Counted from the stretch's first letter, positions 31,408 through 43,031 are shown. The stretch: 64,000 bases of DNA from Zasmidium citrigriseum (GCA_002786025.1 NHNW01000065.1:1-64000), one strand, 5' to 3'. Notes: generated from the letters alone by a model not told the origin. Numbers and translations: made by a program.

Positions 31408-33375
31408 TCAGACTAGTCGAAACTCCTCAAGCTCGACTCCTCGACTTTCCAGTTCAGACGCATCCAGCCGAGGGTCTTGCGAATAAGGGCGAACCTCACC
31501 TGTTGTGTTGTTCGCATAACAATGTACTTCTGACCAAGGTACGAAGCCCATGTGCCAGCCAGGGAGCAGAGGTGGCAGTCTCGGATCTTCGTAGAGCAGC
31601 TCTTGAGTGCTCTTTCTCCTGAATGCTTTGTTATAATGCCCCGAAGGCCGGTCGAACACGCACACAGTCTCATAATCCACGGGCAAAGGTCCTAGCACGG
31701 CCTCGCCGTCGATGAGACCAGTGCACAGGGCAGTCCCAACTACGCGAAATGTGTTGAGGGCTCCTGCGAGAGGTCGCAGTACGACCAAGGCCGAACATCC
31801 AAGGATCACTGCGAGCACATCACCCTCAAGAACGTTGTGCGGCGCGATTCCGACCCGCCCATCTCGTGTGTTGAACAGAGAGTGGCCTGCCAGGGGTGCA
31901 AAACACTTGAGCAGCTTGTCATCTTGCGCCGTGATTGGTTTGGACTCATCGGTATCCAAAAGGTAACGAAAGCACCTCTGGCACTGGTCGAACTCGGGGA
32001 GATCTTGGACAGTTGGGAAGTAGTGCTCTGCGAAGCCGTCGCCCGTGAAGACTCTAACGTACTGAAAGTCGGAGTTGGGGTCTCGATCTTTTGGACAGAT
32101 CTCTCGCAAGGCGCCACGCAGAGCCTCGCGTACCTCGTCGGACGTGAAACCACTGACCAGATCGAACCCTGATGGCACGACCCTCTCTACTCTTCCCACT
32201 GGCAGCCCCCGTAGAACAAGCGTTTCAGGATCAGCAGACACAACCGAGGCCGTTGAGGAACCGCTGCATATTGCAACATCCGACAAATGATTGTTGTTCC
32301 TTTTCGACCAGTCGGGCACCCAGGAAGGCAGGGCGTCGATGCCAGGTTGGCTTGAAGGCGTGTCTCCGACATCGCGGAGGAATCCACAACTTTTGACCAC
32401 AGAGAGGGTCTTGAGGATGAACTCGGTGTATACAACCCGTACGTCCTTTGAATAGTCCGGCACCAGCACCAGATCTTCCTGAAAGAGGTCTCCAAAAGCT
32501 TGACAGGTATAGATTCGATCCCTCTCATCGGTACATTTGCATGCACGAAACCTATGGAGCACACTCAGCGCTTGGCTTTGCGCATGAAGAGGCATCTGTG
32601 CGATGAAATCCGCCCGGTGCCAAGGGCGCCACGAGGTACTTGTAACTCCAGCACATTTGAGTCGATAGTAATTCACCGTAGTCATCAGTCTGGAGAAGAG
32701 GGATTGACTTCTACCACAGATCAGCGCCACATGGTCTCCTCCCATGCGCACTTCTTGCCAAACCCAGAGGCGATCGAAGTAGGCTCTGTCGATAAGGTCT
32801 GCAAAGGCTTCCACTTGAGCCTCATTGGCGAGGATGCCATCATAGTCTATTCTCTCGGTGCTGGAGGAAAGCGGCAGAAACTTCAATGTCTCTTGCTGGA
32901 GGGCGATCTCTTGACCCACTGTGTCGATCCACTTCATGGCCAGCTCGCTGTTGCTTGAAGCTGGGCCAAGCCAAACGACCACCTGAGTCGCGTTGCCGAA
33001 TATGGTTCTCATGATGGAGACTTGTTTCGCCCGCTCGTCCAGATCGGCCTGGTTGATACAGATAGCATCAATCCACATGGCCCGTTCGGCATCTTGGAAC
33101 CGGAGATGGCGCAAGGCCTCGAAACAGTTCCTGGTGACTGCTAGGTTCCACTCCTGTCCGTCGGCCTCGATGAAGATGTCGACTCGATCTTGCGCATTGC
33201 CCCATGCATACGACAATGCTTCGTATGGAGGTGTGCCGGCCCTTTCACCCTCGAACGGCGTCCCCTCTAGTTTGACAGTGACATCTTGGTCGAAGTCGCC
33301 AGGAAGTATCCGCACAAGGCGAATCTGGTCCCCATCGGCGGATAGGTGGCGATAGCTGTAAGAAAGTCGTTCCAT
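31408..33375 (-). CDS. HET-domain protein
   Basis: Single-exon protein of 655 residues. The HET block occupies about residues 50-165: YEALSYAWGN, AMWIDAICINQADLDERA, QVSIMRTIFGNA and VVVWLGPA, then FDRLWVWQEV. A CTDERDRIYTCQAFGD segment and IDALPSWVPDW follow as in other HET proteins. The C-terminal GDVLAVILGCSALVVLRPL block is also typical; the last 90 residues are specific to this protein. No NACHT, WD or ankyrin region is attached, so it is a stand-alone HET effector type. It lies upstream of the oxidase on the same strand and diverges from the Zn2Cys6 gene at 33908. Confidence 0.92.
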   Translation of the reverse strand: MERLSYSYRHLSADGDQIRLVRILPGDFDQDVTVKLEGTPFEGERAGTPPYEALSYAWGNAQDRVDIFIEADGQEWNLAVTRNCFEALRHLRFQDAERAMWIDAICINQADLDERAKQVSIMRTIFGNATQVVVWLGPASSNSELAMKWIDTVGQEIALQQETLKFLPLSSSTERIDYDGILANEAQVEAFADLIDRAYFDRLWVWQEVRMGGDHVALICGRSQSLFSRLMTTVNYYRLKCAGVTSTSWRPWHRADFIAQMPLHAQSQALSVLHRFRACKCTDERDRIYTCQAFGDLFQEDLVLVPDYSKDVRVVYTEFILKTLSVVKSCGFLRDVGDTPSSQPGIDALPSWVPDWSKRNNNHLSDVAICSGSSTASVVSADPETLVLRGLPVGRVERVVPSGFDLVSGFTSDEVREALRGALREICPKDRDPNSDFQYVRVFTGDGFAEHYFPTVQDLPEFDQCQRCFRYLLDTDESKPITAQDDKLLKCFAPLAGHSLFNTRDGRVGIAPHNVLEGDVLAVILGCSALVVLRPLAGALNTFRVVGTALCTGLIDGEAVLGPLPVDYETVCVFDRPSGHYNKAFRRKSTQELLYEDPRLPPLLPGWHMGFVPWSEVHCYANNTTGEVRPYSQDPRLDASELESRGVELEEFRLV

Positions 33376-33907
33376 GCAGACGGTTCAAACGTCGGGATGT
33401 GATTAGCTGTAGAACAATGTGGTCAAGTTCTCTCGCAAGCTCTTGCCGTGGTATGGCTTGGAATTGCAGCCCAGGTTGGAGAGCGATATTGAGGCCGGAG
33501 GCTGGGGCGTGAGGCGGCATACATGACCGCTGGCGTCTGCTTGTTGGCCTAGGTACGAGCGGTGAGGCCGCCCGAATGGGACATTGCTGTCGACGCAGGA
33601 GAGCCTCTCCTTCGGCCCAGGACCGCCGACTGAAGTTTGACCTGCGAAGCATGCCATGCTGATCATTAAGGAGGCTGCTAACGAAAGAATATGAAGACGG
33701 TTGCTTCCTGGTCTGAAAAGTCAGAAGGCAGGTCGGAGTCGCGGAATGGAGGACGGCTTCAACGGTAGCCTAGAAGTAGATTCTGGCATGATTACGGAAT
33801 GGAACTCCGCGTGGAGCCGGCGGACCTCATCTGCCTTCGAGCCATCGCGTGTTCTCTTTTCTGTTCTTGCATTTGTTGAACATTTCCATGACACATTCCG
33901 ACTCAAC
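33376..33907. other. Intergenic, divergent promoter
   Basis: 532 bp between the starts of a HET gene and a Zn2Cys6 gene. Short frames only; no supported gene. Confidence 0.5.
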
Positions 33908-36199
33908 ATGTCAGCCGCTGAGCACCGTCGAAATGGCAAAGTTGCGTCTTGTGAGCCATGCCGCAAGGCAAAGGTAGGCCTGCGTTCTTTCAGTGACAAC
34001 GAAAGTTTTTGCTCACTCTTCGTAGATCCGCTGCGATCATTCAAGGCCCACATGTGGGCGATGCACACGCCGTGGTCTTTCATCTCGATGCTATTACCAT
34101 CCTGCCCCTTTGACAAAGCCACGACCTCTGGAGTACGACGCAGCAGGTCCTACGGTTCAGTCTAGTCCAAGACCTACTCCGCTTCTTCCCAGTAGAAGCC
34201 AAAGTCATCGACCTGCTCCTGGCAGTGAGCCCGCTGAATCTCCGGCTGTAATGCCGTGGCCTCCCGCTACGCCGGAATACCATGGTAGAGTGCCTCAAGT
34301 ACCTGGTGGCACCATTGGCGAGCACGCCACCCACGAGGACAACTTCATGATCGTAAAGCAGGTCCTCGCTGACTTTCGCCAAATGAGTTTCATCCAAAGG
34401 ATGCTCCGCGAGTACGGAATCAATGCTCAGGCTGCGCTGGTTCCTCCGCCCTTTGTCAACCAGTTCTCCGCCTCCTTGACCGATGTTGTCTCTCCTTGCT
34501 TCACCAATGACAATGCTACCACTGATGCAAATCTATCACATCTTGCAGAGAAGGTGATAGAAAATACAGGCAAAGCTATTGTAATTACAGCAGAGACAGA
34601 CTTCGATGGCTTTGTGTCCATGTTCAGTGGCGAGAACTTCCGCCTGGAAACCATAGGGCTGCTACAGTGTATCGCTGCCCGAGCTGTTGCGCTCGGACTC
34701 GCTCGAGATGACGACAAACATCGAGACTTGGTGCTGTCGCTTTACAGAAACACAGCATCTTGTCTACGCCTCTGTCGACGAATTGCCTCGGATAATAATG
34801 ACATGATGATCTGGATGGCGTTTGACTACCTTCGTCTGACCACGCACATTGAGGGCGACACTTCACCTCCTGTCTACCGCAGGATTGGAGACCTCGCGAC
34901 GGTAAGTGATTGTTCATGGCAGAATTCTTGGTATCGAACTGATAGGCTACAAGTATCTCTACGAGTTCGGCATTCAGCGTGAAGCATCCGTCACTCGCAA
35001 CACGCCTTTCTTCATTGCAGAATGCAGAAGAAAGACCTTTGCGGCATCGTACCAATTCGACAAATTCGTCTCCGCTTTAGTCGATCGACCTCCTCGAATA
35101 CTTCGTCGCTTCTCTGACGTCCGCATGCCGCTGGACCTGACGGATCAAGAGCTCTTTGCAAGCGAGTCGGAGGAGCAGGCTCGCATGCATCTCACACCTG
35201 ACGGATGGTGTCCGAAGGCACGATACGTCCCAGCGACTTGGCATCGAATTAGATACATGGTGGGAACATTGCGTGAGGATATCTTGGAGTTTACCTACCG
35301 TGCCCCGGGGCCGGAAACTGAGGTGCTCTTGAAGTAAGGAATACTTCGTGAGTGTTCACTGGACATCGTTAACGAATCGATAGGGACCTTTCACTGCGTT
35401 GCAAACGCGAGCATGAATCGATACCGGTTCACTGTCGATACAGCCCCGAGTGCTGGGATTCGGAGTTGCTACCCAACGTGTGTCTGATGATCACCGTAAC
35501 GCACCTAAGCTATCTTCAGATCGACTTCGAGACACACCGACTACTGGAGAAATGCGACTCCAGATATCGAGAGCTGTCAATGACAATCGCACTCGATATC
35601 GTCAACGTCCTCCTGCACCTTGGCACGTGCTTGAATCGCGCTCTGACGTTGTTCCATGACTTTCCGTACATGGTACTGTATCGAATCAACGCTACAGGTG
35701 CGAATGAGGCTGATTCTGTGCTCAGATACTAGGATACGGCCTACCTTGTGTGGCTTTCCTAACGGGCGTTTTGCAAAGCGTATCCAGAAGCAATAGCACT
35801 CAAACCCTGCCTCCCAACATCAAACGAGCTACCCTAGTACGGAAATTATCCGTATACGTCTCTCATCTGGACAGCATTTGCAGGCCAGGCGATGGCGACT
35901 ACAACATCTCGATGTCTGCCTCGAAGGCAATCTCCCGAGTCCTGGATGAAGTCCTCGATCCATCGCCCAATCCAACGGATACGACCACATCTAACGCTAT
36001 GCCCCAAACACCGGTTTCAGCAACAGCAGCCGGAGGTGAAAGCCAACCACCTGCGGCATTTTCATCCTCGCAGCAAATGCTCTTCGGCGGAGACGATTTT
36101 GACCTTCTCAACGCTGACGGCCTTGAAGGCTTTGACCTCTCATCTTGGGTTAAAAATATTGATTGGACTGAAACAGGCTGCGAGTGGAGCACGTTCTAA
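33908..36199 (+). CDS. Zn2Cys6 transcription factor with fungal-specific TF domain
   Basis: Exons 33908-33973, 34026-34901, 34954-35333, 35384-35672 and 35726-36199 give 694 residues; introns are 50-53 nt. The zinc cluster is split by intron 1: Cys15, 18, 25, 32, 35, 44, in CEPCRKAK-IRCDHSRPTCGRC. Intron 2 needs the acceptor CTACAAG at 34953, not the nearer TAG, to keep frame; the result (LATYLYEFGIQRE ... TPFFIAECRRKTFAASY ... RPPRI) is the classic fungal TF motif. Later exons hold HLSYLQIDFETHRLLEKC and the C terminus is Ser/Thr/Pro-rich, then acidic. It is nuclear; targets unknown. An in-frame leader upstream exists, but 33908 is the first ATG with a sensible context. Confidence 0.88.
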
Positions 36200-36404
36200 G
36201 ATTCTGGAGCCAATCGACTGCTGGGCATGAGGCGCGGAATGAACTTCGGAATAAAATTCTCACGGAGTCGGAATGCCTTGGATTTCTCTGGGGTAACCGT
36301 TTTCATGTGACAGACTTGCTGGCCGAAGTCTTTGGGGCGCATTCCGACGGCATAGGAGAATATGTGAAGAAGTTTTACGATGGGGATCCACCATGGCAGG
36401 AGGA

Positions 36405-36410
36405 TATAAA
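36405..36410 (+). promoter_or_regulatory. TATA box of small gene
   Basis: TATAAA in GGATATAAAGACG, about 117 bp upstream of the ATG at 36527, inside a 327-bp gap. Confidence 0.5.
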
Positions 36411-36526
36411 GACGTCGTCGACGACCAGGTTGCGACGTCCATCAGCAACCACACCGACGATCATCACACCACACCACCAGCTTCGAAACCACAATCCGAC
36501 ACAAAATTTCAACACCTCACGATCAA

Positions 36527-36835
36527 ATGTCGGCCAACAGACACTTCGCCTTCCCAGCCTCCGAAACAACCATCATGCCCTTCACCAACGATTTCCTGGC
36601 AGCCAAGACCGCCGCATATCAGACCGTTAGGAACGACTCCGACGTCTCCCCCATCTCTTCCAGCAACACATCCACACATTCCTCATCAAAACCACGGTCG
36701 GCGATGAAGGTCATCAAGTCCCTGGCAAGCCGGACAGGAGATATTCTCGACAAGATTTCGGCGTCAAACAAGGCTGAGCAGGGGTTGGCCCGCGTGAGGA
36801 TCTCCTCGCTGGCGGAGAGTATGGCGATTAAATGA
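36527..36835 (+). CDS. Small hypothetical protein
   Basis: Open frame of 102 residues starting MSANRHFAFPASETT. The middle is Ser/Asn/Thr-rich (about 40-57). The C-terminal half is basic and probably helical: AMKVIKSLASRTGDILDKIS and LARVRISSLAESMAIK. No signal peptide, membrane helix or domain recognised. The support is a TATA box at the right distance, a CA-rich leader and protein-like composition. A second in-frame ATG (36575) could be the start. It could be a lineage-specific gene like those at 12-15 kb. Confidence 0.5.
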   Translation: MSANRHFAFPASETTIMPFTNDFLAAKTAAYQTVRNDSDVSPISSSNTSTHSSSKPRSAMKVIKSLASRTGDILDKISASNKAEQGLARVRISSLAESMAIK

Positions 36836-38477
36836 TTGAGGTGTGTGAATACTCATTGCTTCATCTTTGGACTGTCACTGACTTTGGCAGAGGAACTTTG
36901 CATTCGATGATACCCTGGAATGAAGCTAATGAGCGCCGAGCGTTAGGGCGCAAAGGATAAAGGTCATTCCATTTGGACCAGCCATGGATATCGACAGACG
37001 ACAGAGCACCAGAGGAATAGTAACTAATCGAAGGATGTCAAAAGGTCAACCCGAGCTCCTCAAATTCTTTCATGATGCTGGGCGATCTTATTGTGCCTTC
37101 CTATTCCGGTATAGTGCCAAGCTTTTCAGTGCTTTTCCGTCATGAAATGTTGAAGACTCTCATGTCGTTCATGAACCTAGAAAAAACTTTGACACGTGCC
37201 ATAGCCGCTCAGAGTGTTTCGTTTCAATCGTCGTTCACATTGTCGCCCGAAACCCTCCGCATAGGGAGCTCGGATTTGGGCTTGGCTGCTTCGCGTTCGC
37301 AAACTATACCCGTGCGAGGAGAGTTGGCGTGAGTCATCGCAGCATTCTTAAGTCGACGACATCTCTTCCAGCATTCCCAATTGTCGTTGCTACTGTACCT
37401 TTTGATTATCCTTGCGAGAAAAGCTCTTGATATGAGAGGAATCGCGAGAACCACACGCCTCGACACGAACCAACACGAAGAAGACGCGCCTCGGGACTCG
37501 GGTACTTCTTTTTCCGGTGTCCGCCCCTGTTGGATTGCTGTGCCTCGGAGAGATGGAAAACATGGCCACGAAATCATCGAAAGGTCCATCAACTTATCTC
37601 CCAGGGTCGCCTAAAAGACACCGTGCCGGCGGAATCGAAGCTCAACAATTCTGGATGATACCTGGAAAATTCGATGCCCTGCCGACATCAAGTCCCGGAA
37701 GGATGAGGATCTCGCCTGCTGGTATCAGTGAGAGATCGCCTGTCCAACTCGTATTGAGATATCGAGGATAGGAAGAGGATTGACAGCCCTGATAGACTGT
37801 GGCACAGAACAGATTATCGGCCTTCGCCACTGTCGATATGCAGGTCTCTTGGGGTAATGCAACCCCGCCACTGGATGGACAGCCGGGCGGCAGGGCGGTA
37901 ACTCCAAATTCGCCTCCACGGACACGGAGCAGCATCGTGGGGCGCTGCAAAGAACGCCTGCAAACGCTCTGGGAAAGCACTCACGCGACACCAACATGGC
38001 CTCGCATGGCTATCGCAGGGAGTCTGACCATAAGGCGATGTCCGCGCTCCAAATCACCGCACAATCATTCAGCTCGGGCAGTCCGGTTGCAGGAAGACCA
38101 AGAACGTTATCTCAGCCAAGAACAGACTAATGCTTGACTGGAAGGAGGTCCGTTCTACACCACTCGCTAATTCACGGCTGCCGTGTAGCATCGCACCTGT
38201 CCACCAACGAACGAGCACTTCCAACCACAGAGCCAAGGCGCTGAGCGGCAACAAGACGTTGCAATGGCAAAACGTCCGCTGCACGATGCTGGAGGGCGAT
38301 CGCTCGTGGAAGCTCCAGAACGATGGAAACTCACCGCGCCAAGCCGAGTACTGATAAGGTAAGTACTACTAAAATTCCCTGTGTGCTGGTGCGCTTTTTC
38401 TGTCTCTCCAGCAAACCTTGAGTTTCGTCTCGTTTCAACACCTTTGCCTGCCAACTCTCACCGGTGGCGCACATACC
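36836..38477. other. Gene-poor stretch, 1.6 kb
   Basis: Contains the weak LysM-like frame listed separately (37642-37935, minus). Otherwise short frames without splice logic or domains, and the promoter of the nucleoside transporter at the right end. Confidence 0.45.
37642..37935 (-). CDS. Possible LysM-like or cysteine-rich protein (fragment)
   Basis: An open frame of about 97 residues contains GCPSSGGVALPQETCISTVA, then ADNLFCATVYQGCQ and LSLIPAGEILILPGLDVG, ending at a Cys. The ETCxSxVAxxxxL start and the (L)xPAGExLxLPG end resemble a fungal LysM repeat with an insertion, and there are five cysteines. No signal peptide is seen upstream, although a GTGAGT donor (about 37983-37978) and an acceptor before GCGAATTTGG hint at an earlier exon whose phase I could not make fit. 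It could be a broken secreted-protein gene. Confidence 0.3.
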   Translation of the reverse strand: MLLRVRGGEFGVTALPPGCPSSGGVALPQETCISTVAKADNLFCATVYQGCQSSSYPRYLNTSWTGDLSLIPAGEILILPGLDVGRASNFPGIIQNC

Positions 38478-40424
38478 ATGGACCATAAACATCTCGATCC
38501 GGCGCTGGATGCCTCGCACCAGCACACTCATGGCCACCTCCACCACAGCCCTCGCGCTTCCCACGAGGGCCGCGATGTGCCTGTCTATACCACTGGCACC
38601 ACCGCTGAACCCAGCATAATTCCGGATCCCAGCCCGCAGGATCACGATCACGTTCATGCACACAGCAACACGAATATGCACGAGAAAAAAGAAGATTATA
38701 TGGTCACTGATGTTGAGCGTGGCGATACCTCGAAGATTACGCCAACGTCCAGCATGGATCACAGTCCAGAGTCTAGCAGCAAAGCGAAGAGCTTCTACCG
38801 GCGATATCGAATCTGGGTCCATCTCGTTCTCTGGATCATCGCAACTGGTTGGTGGACGGCCGGTCTTGGTCTTCACCATGCCGACAAGAACTGGGTCATT
38901 CCATTCCTCATTTGGCTCGCAATCACCATCAGACTGGTCACCCTGCATGTCCGCGCTGGTCATGTCATGAGGCCCATCCGATGGACATGGAAGCAGACTG
39001 GAGTGCGAGTCAACGACGCCATTCCTGAGAGGTTCCGCTTGTACGTGGGTGGTGCTGTCACCGTCGCTGTGATCCTCGTTGGCTCGTTCGTCAGCGAGGA
39101 GAGCGCAGACAATACGCGAGAGAACCGCGCCGTCAGTTTGTTCGGGCTGGTGGTCCTCATTTTTGGTCTATGGGCAACATCCCGGAATCGCAAGGCCATC
39201 AACTGGCACACCGTCATCTCAGGCTTTCTCATCCAGTACGTCGTGGCTCTCTTCGTGCTCAGAACAGGTGTTGGCTACGACATCTTCAACTTCATCTCGG
39301 AGCTGGCTCGATCTCTTCTGGGTTTCGCCAAGGACGGTGTCGCTTTCTTGCTTAACGAAGAAATTGCGGACTACAAATACTTCTTCTTCACCGTACTCCC
39401 GGCCATCATCTTCTTCGTGTCGATTGTGCAGCTCTTCTACTACTTTGGCCTCATCCAATGGTTCGTGGGCAAGTTCTCTGTCTTCTTCTTCTGGGCCATG
39501 AGGATTTCCGGAGCCGAAGCTGTCGTCGCCGCAGCTACTCCCTTCATCGGACAGGGTGAAAGTGCGATGTTGATCAAGCCTTTCGTTGCACACTTGACCA
39601 TGGCAGAGCTTCACCAGGTCATGTGCTGCGGTTTCGCCACTATCGCAGGCTCGGTCTTGGTCTCGTACATTGGTATGGGCATCAACCCCCAGGTACTCAT
39701 CTCCAGTTGCGTCATGTCCATTCCATCATCCCTGGCGGCCAGCAAGCTGCGCTACCCAGAAGAAGAGGAGACTTTGACCGCCGGCAAGGTCGTCGTGCCA
39801 GACGACGATGAACACAAAGCTGCCAATGCGCTCCACGCTTTCGCCAATGGAGCTTGGCTGGGCTTGAAGATCGCCGGCATGATTCTCACCACCCTGCTCT
39901 GTATCATTGCCTTTGTCGCTTTGATCAACGGCTTGCTCACTTGGTTCGGCCGATATCTGAACCTCGATGGCGAATACGACCTCACCATCGAGCTCATCCT
40001 TGGATATGTCTTCTACCCCGTCGCCTTCCTGTTGGGAGTGCCCCGAGGCCCCGATCTTCTCAAGGTCGGCCGACTCATCGGAATCAAGGTCATCACGGTA
40101 AGACAGCTATATCTCAATAATGTCATCAGCACATCAACTGACAGTTTGTAGAATGAGTTCGTGGCCTACAACGCGCTGACAACCGACCCACTTTACGCCA
40201 ACATGTCTCCTCGCTCCGTACTCATTGCGACTTACAGCCTGTGCGGCTTCGGCAACATTGGCTCGTTGGGAACGCAAATCGGTGTCTTGTCGCAGATTGC
40301 TCCTGGCAGGTCTGGAGATGTCAGCAGAGTTGCTTTGAGCGCTTTGATCACCGGTGTTCTTGCCACACTGTCCAGTGCCAGTATTGCGGGCTTGGTCATT
40401 CAGGAACAGAGGAACTTTACCTAA
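38478..40424 (+). CDS. Concentrative nucleoside transporter (CNT family)
   Basis: Exons 38478-40097 and 40152-40424 give 630 residues; the 54-nt intron (GTAAGA ... TTGTAG) is phase 0. The cytosolic N terminus of about 110 residues is strikingly His-rich (HQHTHGHLHH, DHDHVHAHSNTNMH). About ten or more membrane helices follow. Family signatures are GYDIFNFISELARSLLGF, the central SGAEAVVAAATPFIGQGESA and the C-terminal TNEFVAYNAL ... SYSLCGFGNIGSLG-like region, created in part by splicing. It imports nucleosides by proton or sodium symport at the plasma membrane. The start at 38478 follows ACATACC and gives the His-rich tail. Confidence 0.92.
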
Positions 40425-41881
40425 GCAGGACGCTCTGCAGACGCATGATGAACTTAGCAAATTTCCACGATTTATGTTCCCTTCTCACTCTTCTCGCACC
40501 AACCACGACAAGTATTGCGCCCGTACATCGTAGCATGACTGGAGCTAGGTGTCGAATGTCCGACGCTCTGACCTTTACATGGTCGAGAGGCAGGAGCCTG
40601 TGATGCAGTCATCTGCAATGTAAAAGAGGCAATGCATACCCTCCTTTGGGATCTCTGAGGTTCTTTTGCCCTCTGAAGTGCCAAGGCGATCTCGAAGAAG
40701 CGGCAATCTGGGTTCAAGGTCTTGATCCAGGGTAAGCCAAGCACATAGGCTGCATGAAGATGTACAGTCTTTGCATCGGCCATTCCGAACGAGGCTGTCC
40801 GCGTAACGACACCATGAGCGAACCTTGATCATAGCGCTAATTTGGACGAACACCTTTAGACAGCATGCGCCAATGTAGCACTGTTGTCGATCGAATGCTG
40901 CTTAGCCGTAGCGAAGACCTCCAACGCATCGTCTACACAGGCGATATACTTCGTGGGCGCCAAAATCATTGCTTACACGACATAGATTCCTTGAATCAAA
41001 CCTGATATGGTGAGATGCTGAGCCCATATTCAGTGGGAAATGCCCAAGAGTCAAGACAGCCTTTCGTTGCTTGGACCGCCACGAACTTGGCTACCTTACG
41101 GCTATTATATTCCAATTCGATTCCCATCAATGGGCGTCAACGCGCCAACACGCATGACAAAGCAACATGCATGACAAAGCCTTGCGGACAGAGGCATTAG
41201 AAGTGTTGATTTCGCCACTCACCAATAGCCTCTTGGCGCTTTTCCATCGCGACGTCTAGCCAAGCTCGAGCTCCCGTTGATGGATATCCAACACCAACAC
41301 TGTGCCAATGAGAAGCACCCATGTAACCGTCAATTGGCGAAGCAAACCTACAACCAACACGATTTTGCAAGCGCCAAGACGGTCCTTCAAGACTGACGGA
41401 CATTGGGGGTCGACCAACATCGGCCCCATAAGTTGTGGCATTCAGGGTCGGATAACTCATGTTGGAGTCAAGCCCCTAGCAAGCTGGGCGCAGGATTCTC
41501 AAAGCAACGGTGAAAGGCATGCAGCGGAGCCAAGAGGCGGTGGTGTTCCAAGACACATCGGCGTTGGCATTTGATCCTCTGCCGTGTGGTATGGTAGCAA
41601 TGAATTTGGACGTGACCCGTCTCAGCCTCGTCGCCAATGCTACAGGCGAGCGTCACCAGTCACATCGTCGACTTGCTGGATCTCGCGGCCTTCGCCTTGG
41701 GCGTTGGGCTTCACGAGCGATGTAACAATGAGCCAACAGCATGCGACTGAAAAATCATAAAGAACCTCAAGTTCCCTGGCTCAACGATTCCAATTCCATC
41801 TCCAGCAGCTTCATACAGCTCCAGCAGCCCTCTCATCCAGACCTTCAACGAAACCCATCCACCTCGTCACATCACTCAACT
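40425..41881. other. Intergenic, 1.45 kb
   Basis: Only weak frames. The best is 41197-41460 on the minus strand (87 residues, with IDGYMGASHWHSVGVGYPST). It looks protein-like but has no recognised domain, signal peptide or joining exon, so I do not call it. A CA-rich leader and the promoter of the secreted protein at 41882 occupy the right end. Confidence 0.45.
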
Positions 41882-42463
41882 ATGCAATCCTACATCCTTC
41901 CCCTCTTCACCACCCTCGCTGCTTTTGCGGCAGCCCAAGACGACCGCACCCTGTTGACCGACTTTGTCCAATACATCGGCGTCGCCAACGGCGGCATCGG
42001 CGGCACGGGTCTGTGCAAAATCGAAGGCAACCTCGACCGTGGCAACCAGCCCATCCACTTCTCCGTCCAGGAAACGTGCGATGCATTCCAAAAGACCAAC
42101 ACCCGCGGCCCGAAGACCATCGAGTTCGACGAGAACCCGGACTTGACCATGACGGTGTCGTGCGACGTCAACGCCGGCCACTGCGGCAGTTTCTTCGAGT
42201 AAGTCACCTCGTTTTCCCGCATTCGTTGTGGAGAGACTAGGCTGCAAAGTTGATGATGTGCTGACGGTTTCTGCTACTCTAGCATCAGAGTCGAGACCAC
42301 GGATGGATACTGCAATCAAGGCCGGACGTTTCGAGTCGATTGCCCGGAGACGGACTTCAAGAATAAGAGAGGGGACGGTGTCATTGACGCTCGGCAGGAG
42401 CCCCCGATCCAGCAGACCAAGCAATGCTATTCAAATTATCTTATGGTGGAGTGTTTCGAGTAA
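41882..42463 (+). CDS. Small secreted protein, eight cysteines (effector-like)
   Basis: Exons 41882-42198 and 42283-42463 give 165 residues; the intron is 84 nt (GTAAGT, GTGCTGACGG, CTCTAG) in phase 2. Signal peptide MQSYILPLFTTLAAFAAAQ. The mature part has eight cysteines (LCK, TCD, SCD, HCG, YCN, DCP, QCY, ECF), enough for four disulfides. There is no transmembrane helix or anchor signal. I recognise no catalytic motif. Size, signal peptide and even cysteine number fit an apoplastic effector or defence-type protein; this is inference. The frame stops two codons into the intron unless spliced, and the spliced exon adds four of the cysteines. It converges with the twin secreted-protein genes to the right. 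Confidence 0.82.
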
Positions 42464-42621
42464 TGGCATGCTCTGGCTCCTGGAAAAGAGACAAAAATGT
42501 AGAAGGGTGTCTGCTGGAGGAATTTGCCTGGGGCTTAGAACAAATACGTTTGAGACAACAGGTGTTGACCAGTTATATTGACGGGAGTTGATATGAATAG
42601 TCCAAACCACCAAAGCAGCTT

Positions 42622-43031
42622 TTACATGGGAATATCCCTCTTCGACCCCGAGCTCGGAGTAGAAGTCTCCTTTCCAACCCATCAGCACCGATCGCTCGCA
42701 CTCCACACTCTGTATCAAATACTTACGCAAGGAACAACAGGACCCGCCCGGTTGGCATAGCAAGCGTACGACTTAGCGTTACAGTCGCAGCTGAAGGTTT
42801 CCTATTCGAATCGTCATGTCAGCAGTAGAACTGGAGGTTTGTTTGTTTGCTTTGACTTACGCCGTTGGGACATGTCGCCACGCAGTCGGTGGATCGGTGC
42901 TATGGGTGATGTTAGCTAAGTTGTCGAATTTGGATAGGAGGTATGGTGAGGTGTACGTGGTTCTGTAGGGGCAAGCCGAATTGAGCAGAGGCGCCCAGGA
43001 GGAGAGTGGCGATCGATAGGAGGAGCTTCAT
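42622..43031 (-). CDS. Small secreted six-cysteine protein A (twin paralogue)
   Basis: Model of four exons (43031-42957, 42899-42861, 42801-42727, 42669-42622) giving 78 residues. Signal peptide MKLLLSIATLLLGASA. The mature core is TDCVATCPNGETFSCDCNAK then SYACYANRAGPVVPC: spacing C-x3-C-x7-C-x-C-x6-C-x10-C. Intron 1 (57 nt) and intron 2 (59 nt) have clean GT-AG ends and branch sites (TTAGCTAACA, CTGCTGACAT). The last intron (57 nt, GTAAGTATTT ... GAAAG) is less sure; without it the protein ends VSI three residues after the last Cys. The exon pattern and cysteine spacing match the gene at 43449, so both are duplicates. Function unknown; an effector or antimicrobial role is inferred. Confidence 0.72.

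Noticed and set aside
34902..34941. 40-nt intron with GTGATT donor and TAG acceptor in the third Zn2Cys6 gene
   Set aside because: Keeps frame but is too short and puts the branch site 5 nt from the acceptor; the 52-nt intron to 34953 gives the family consensus.
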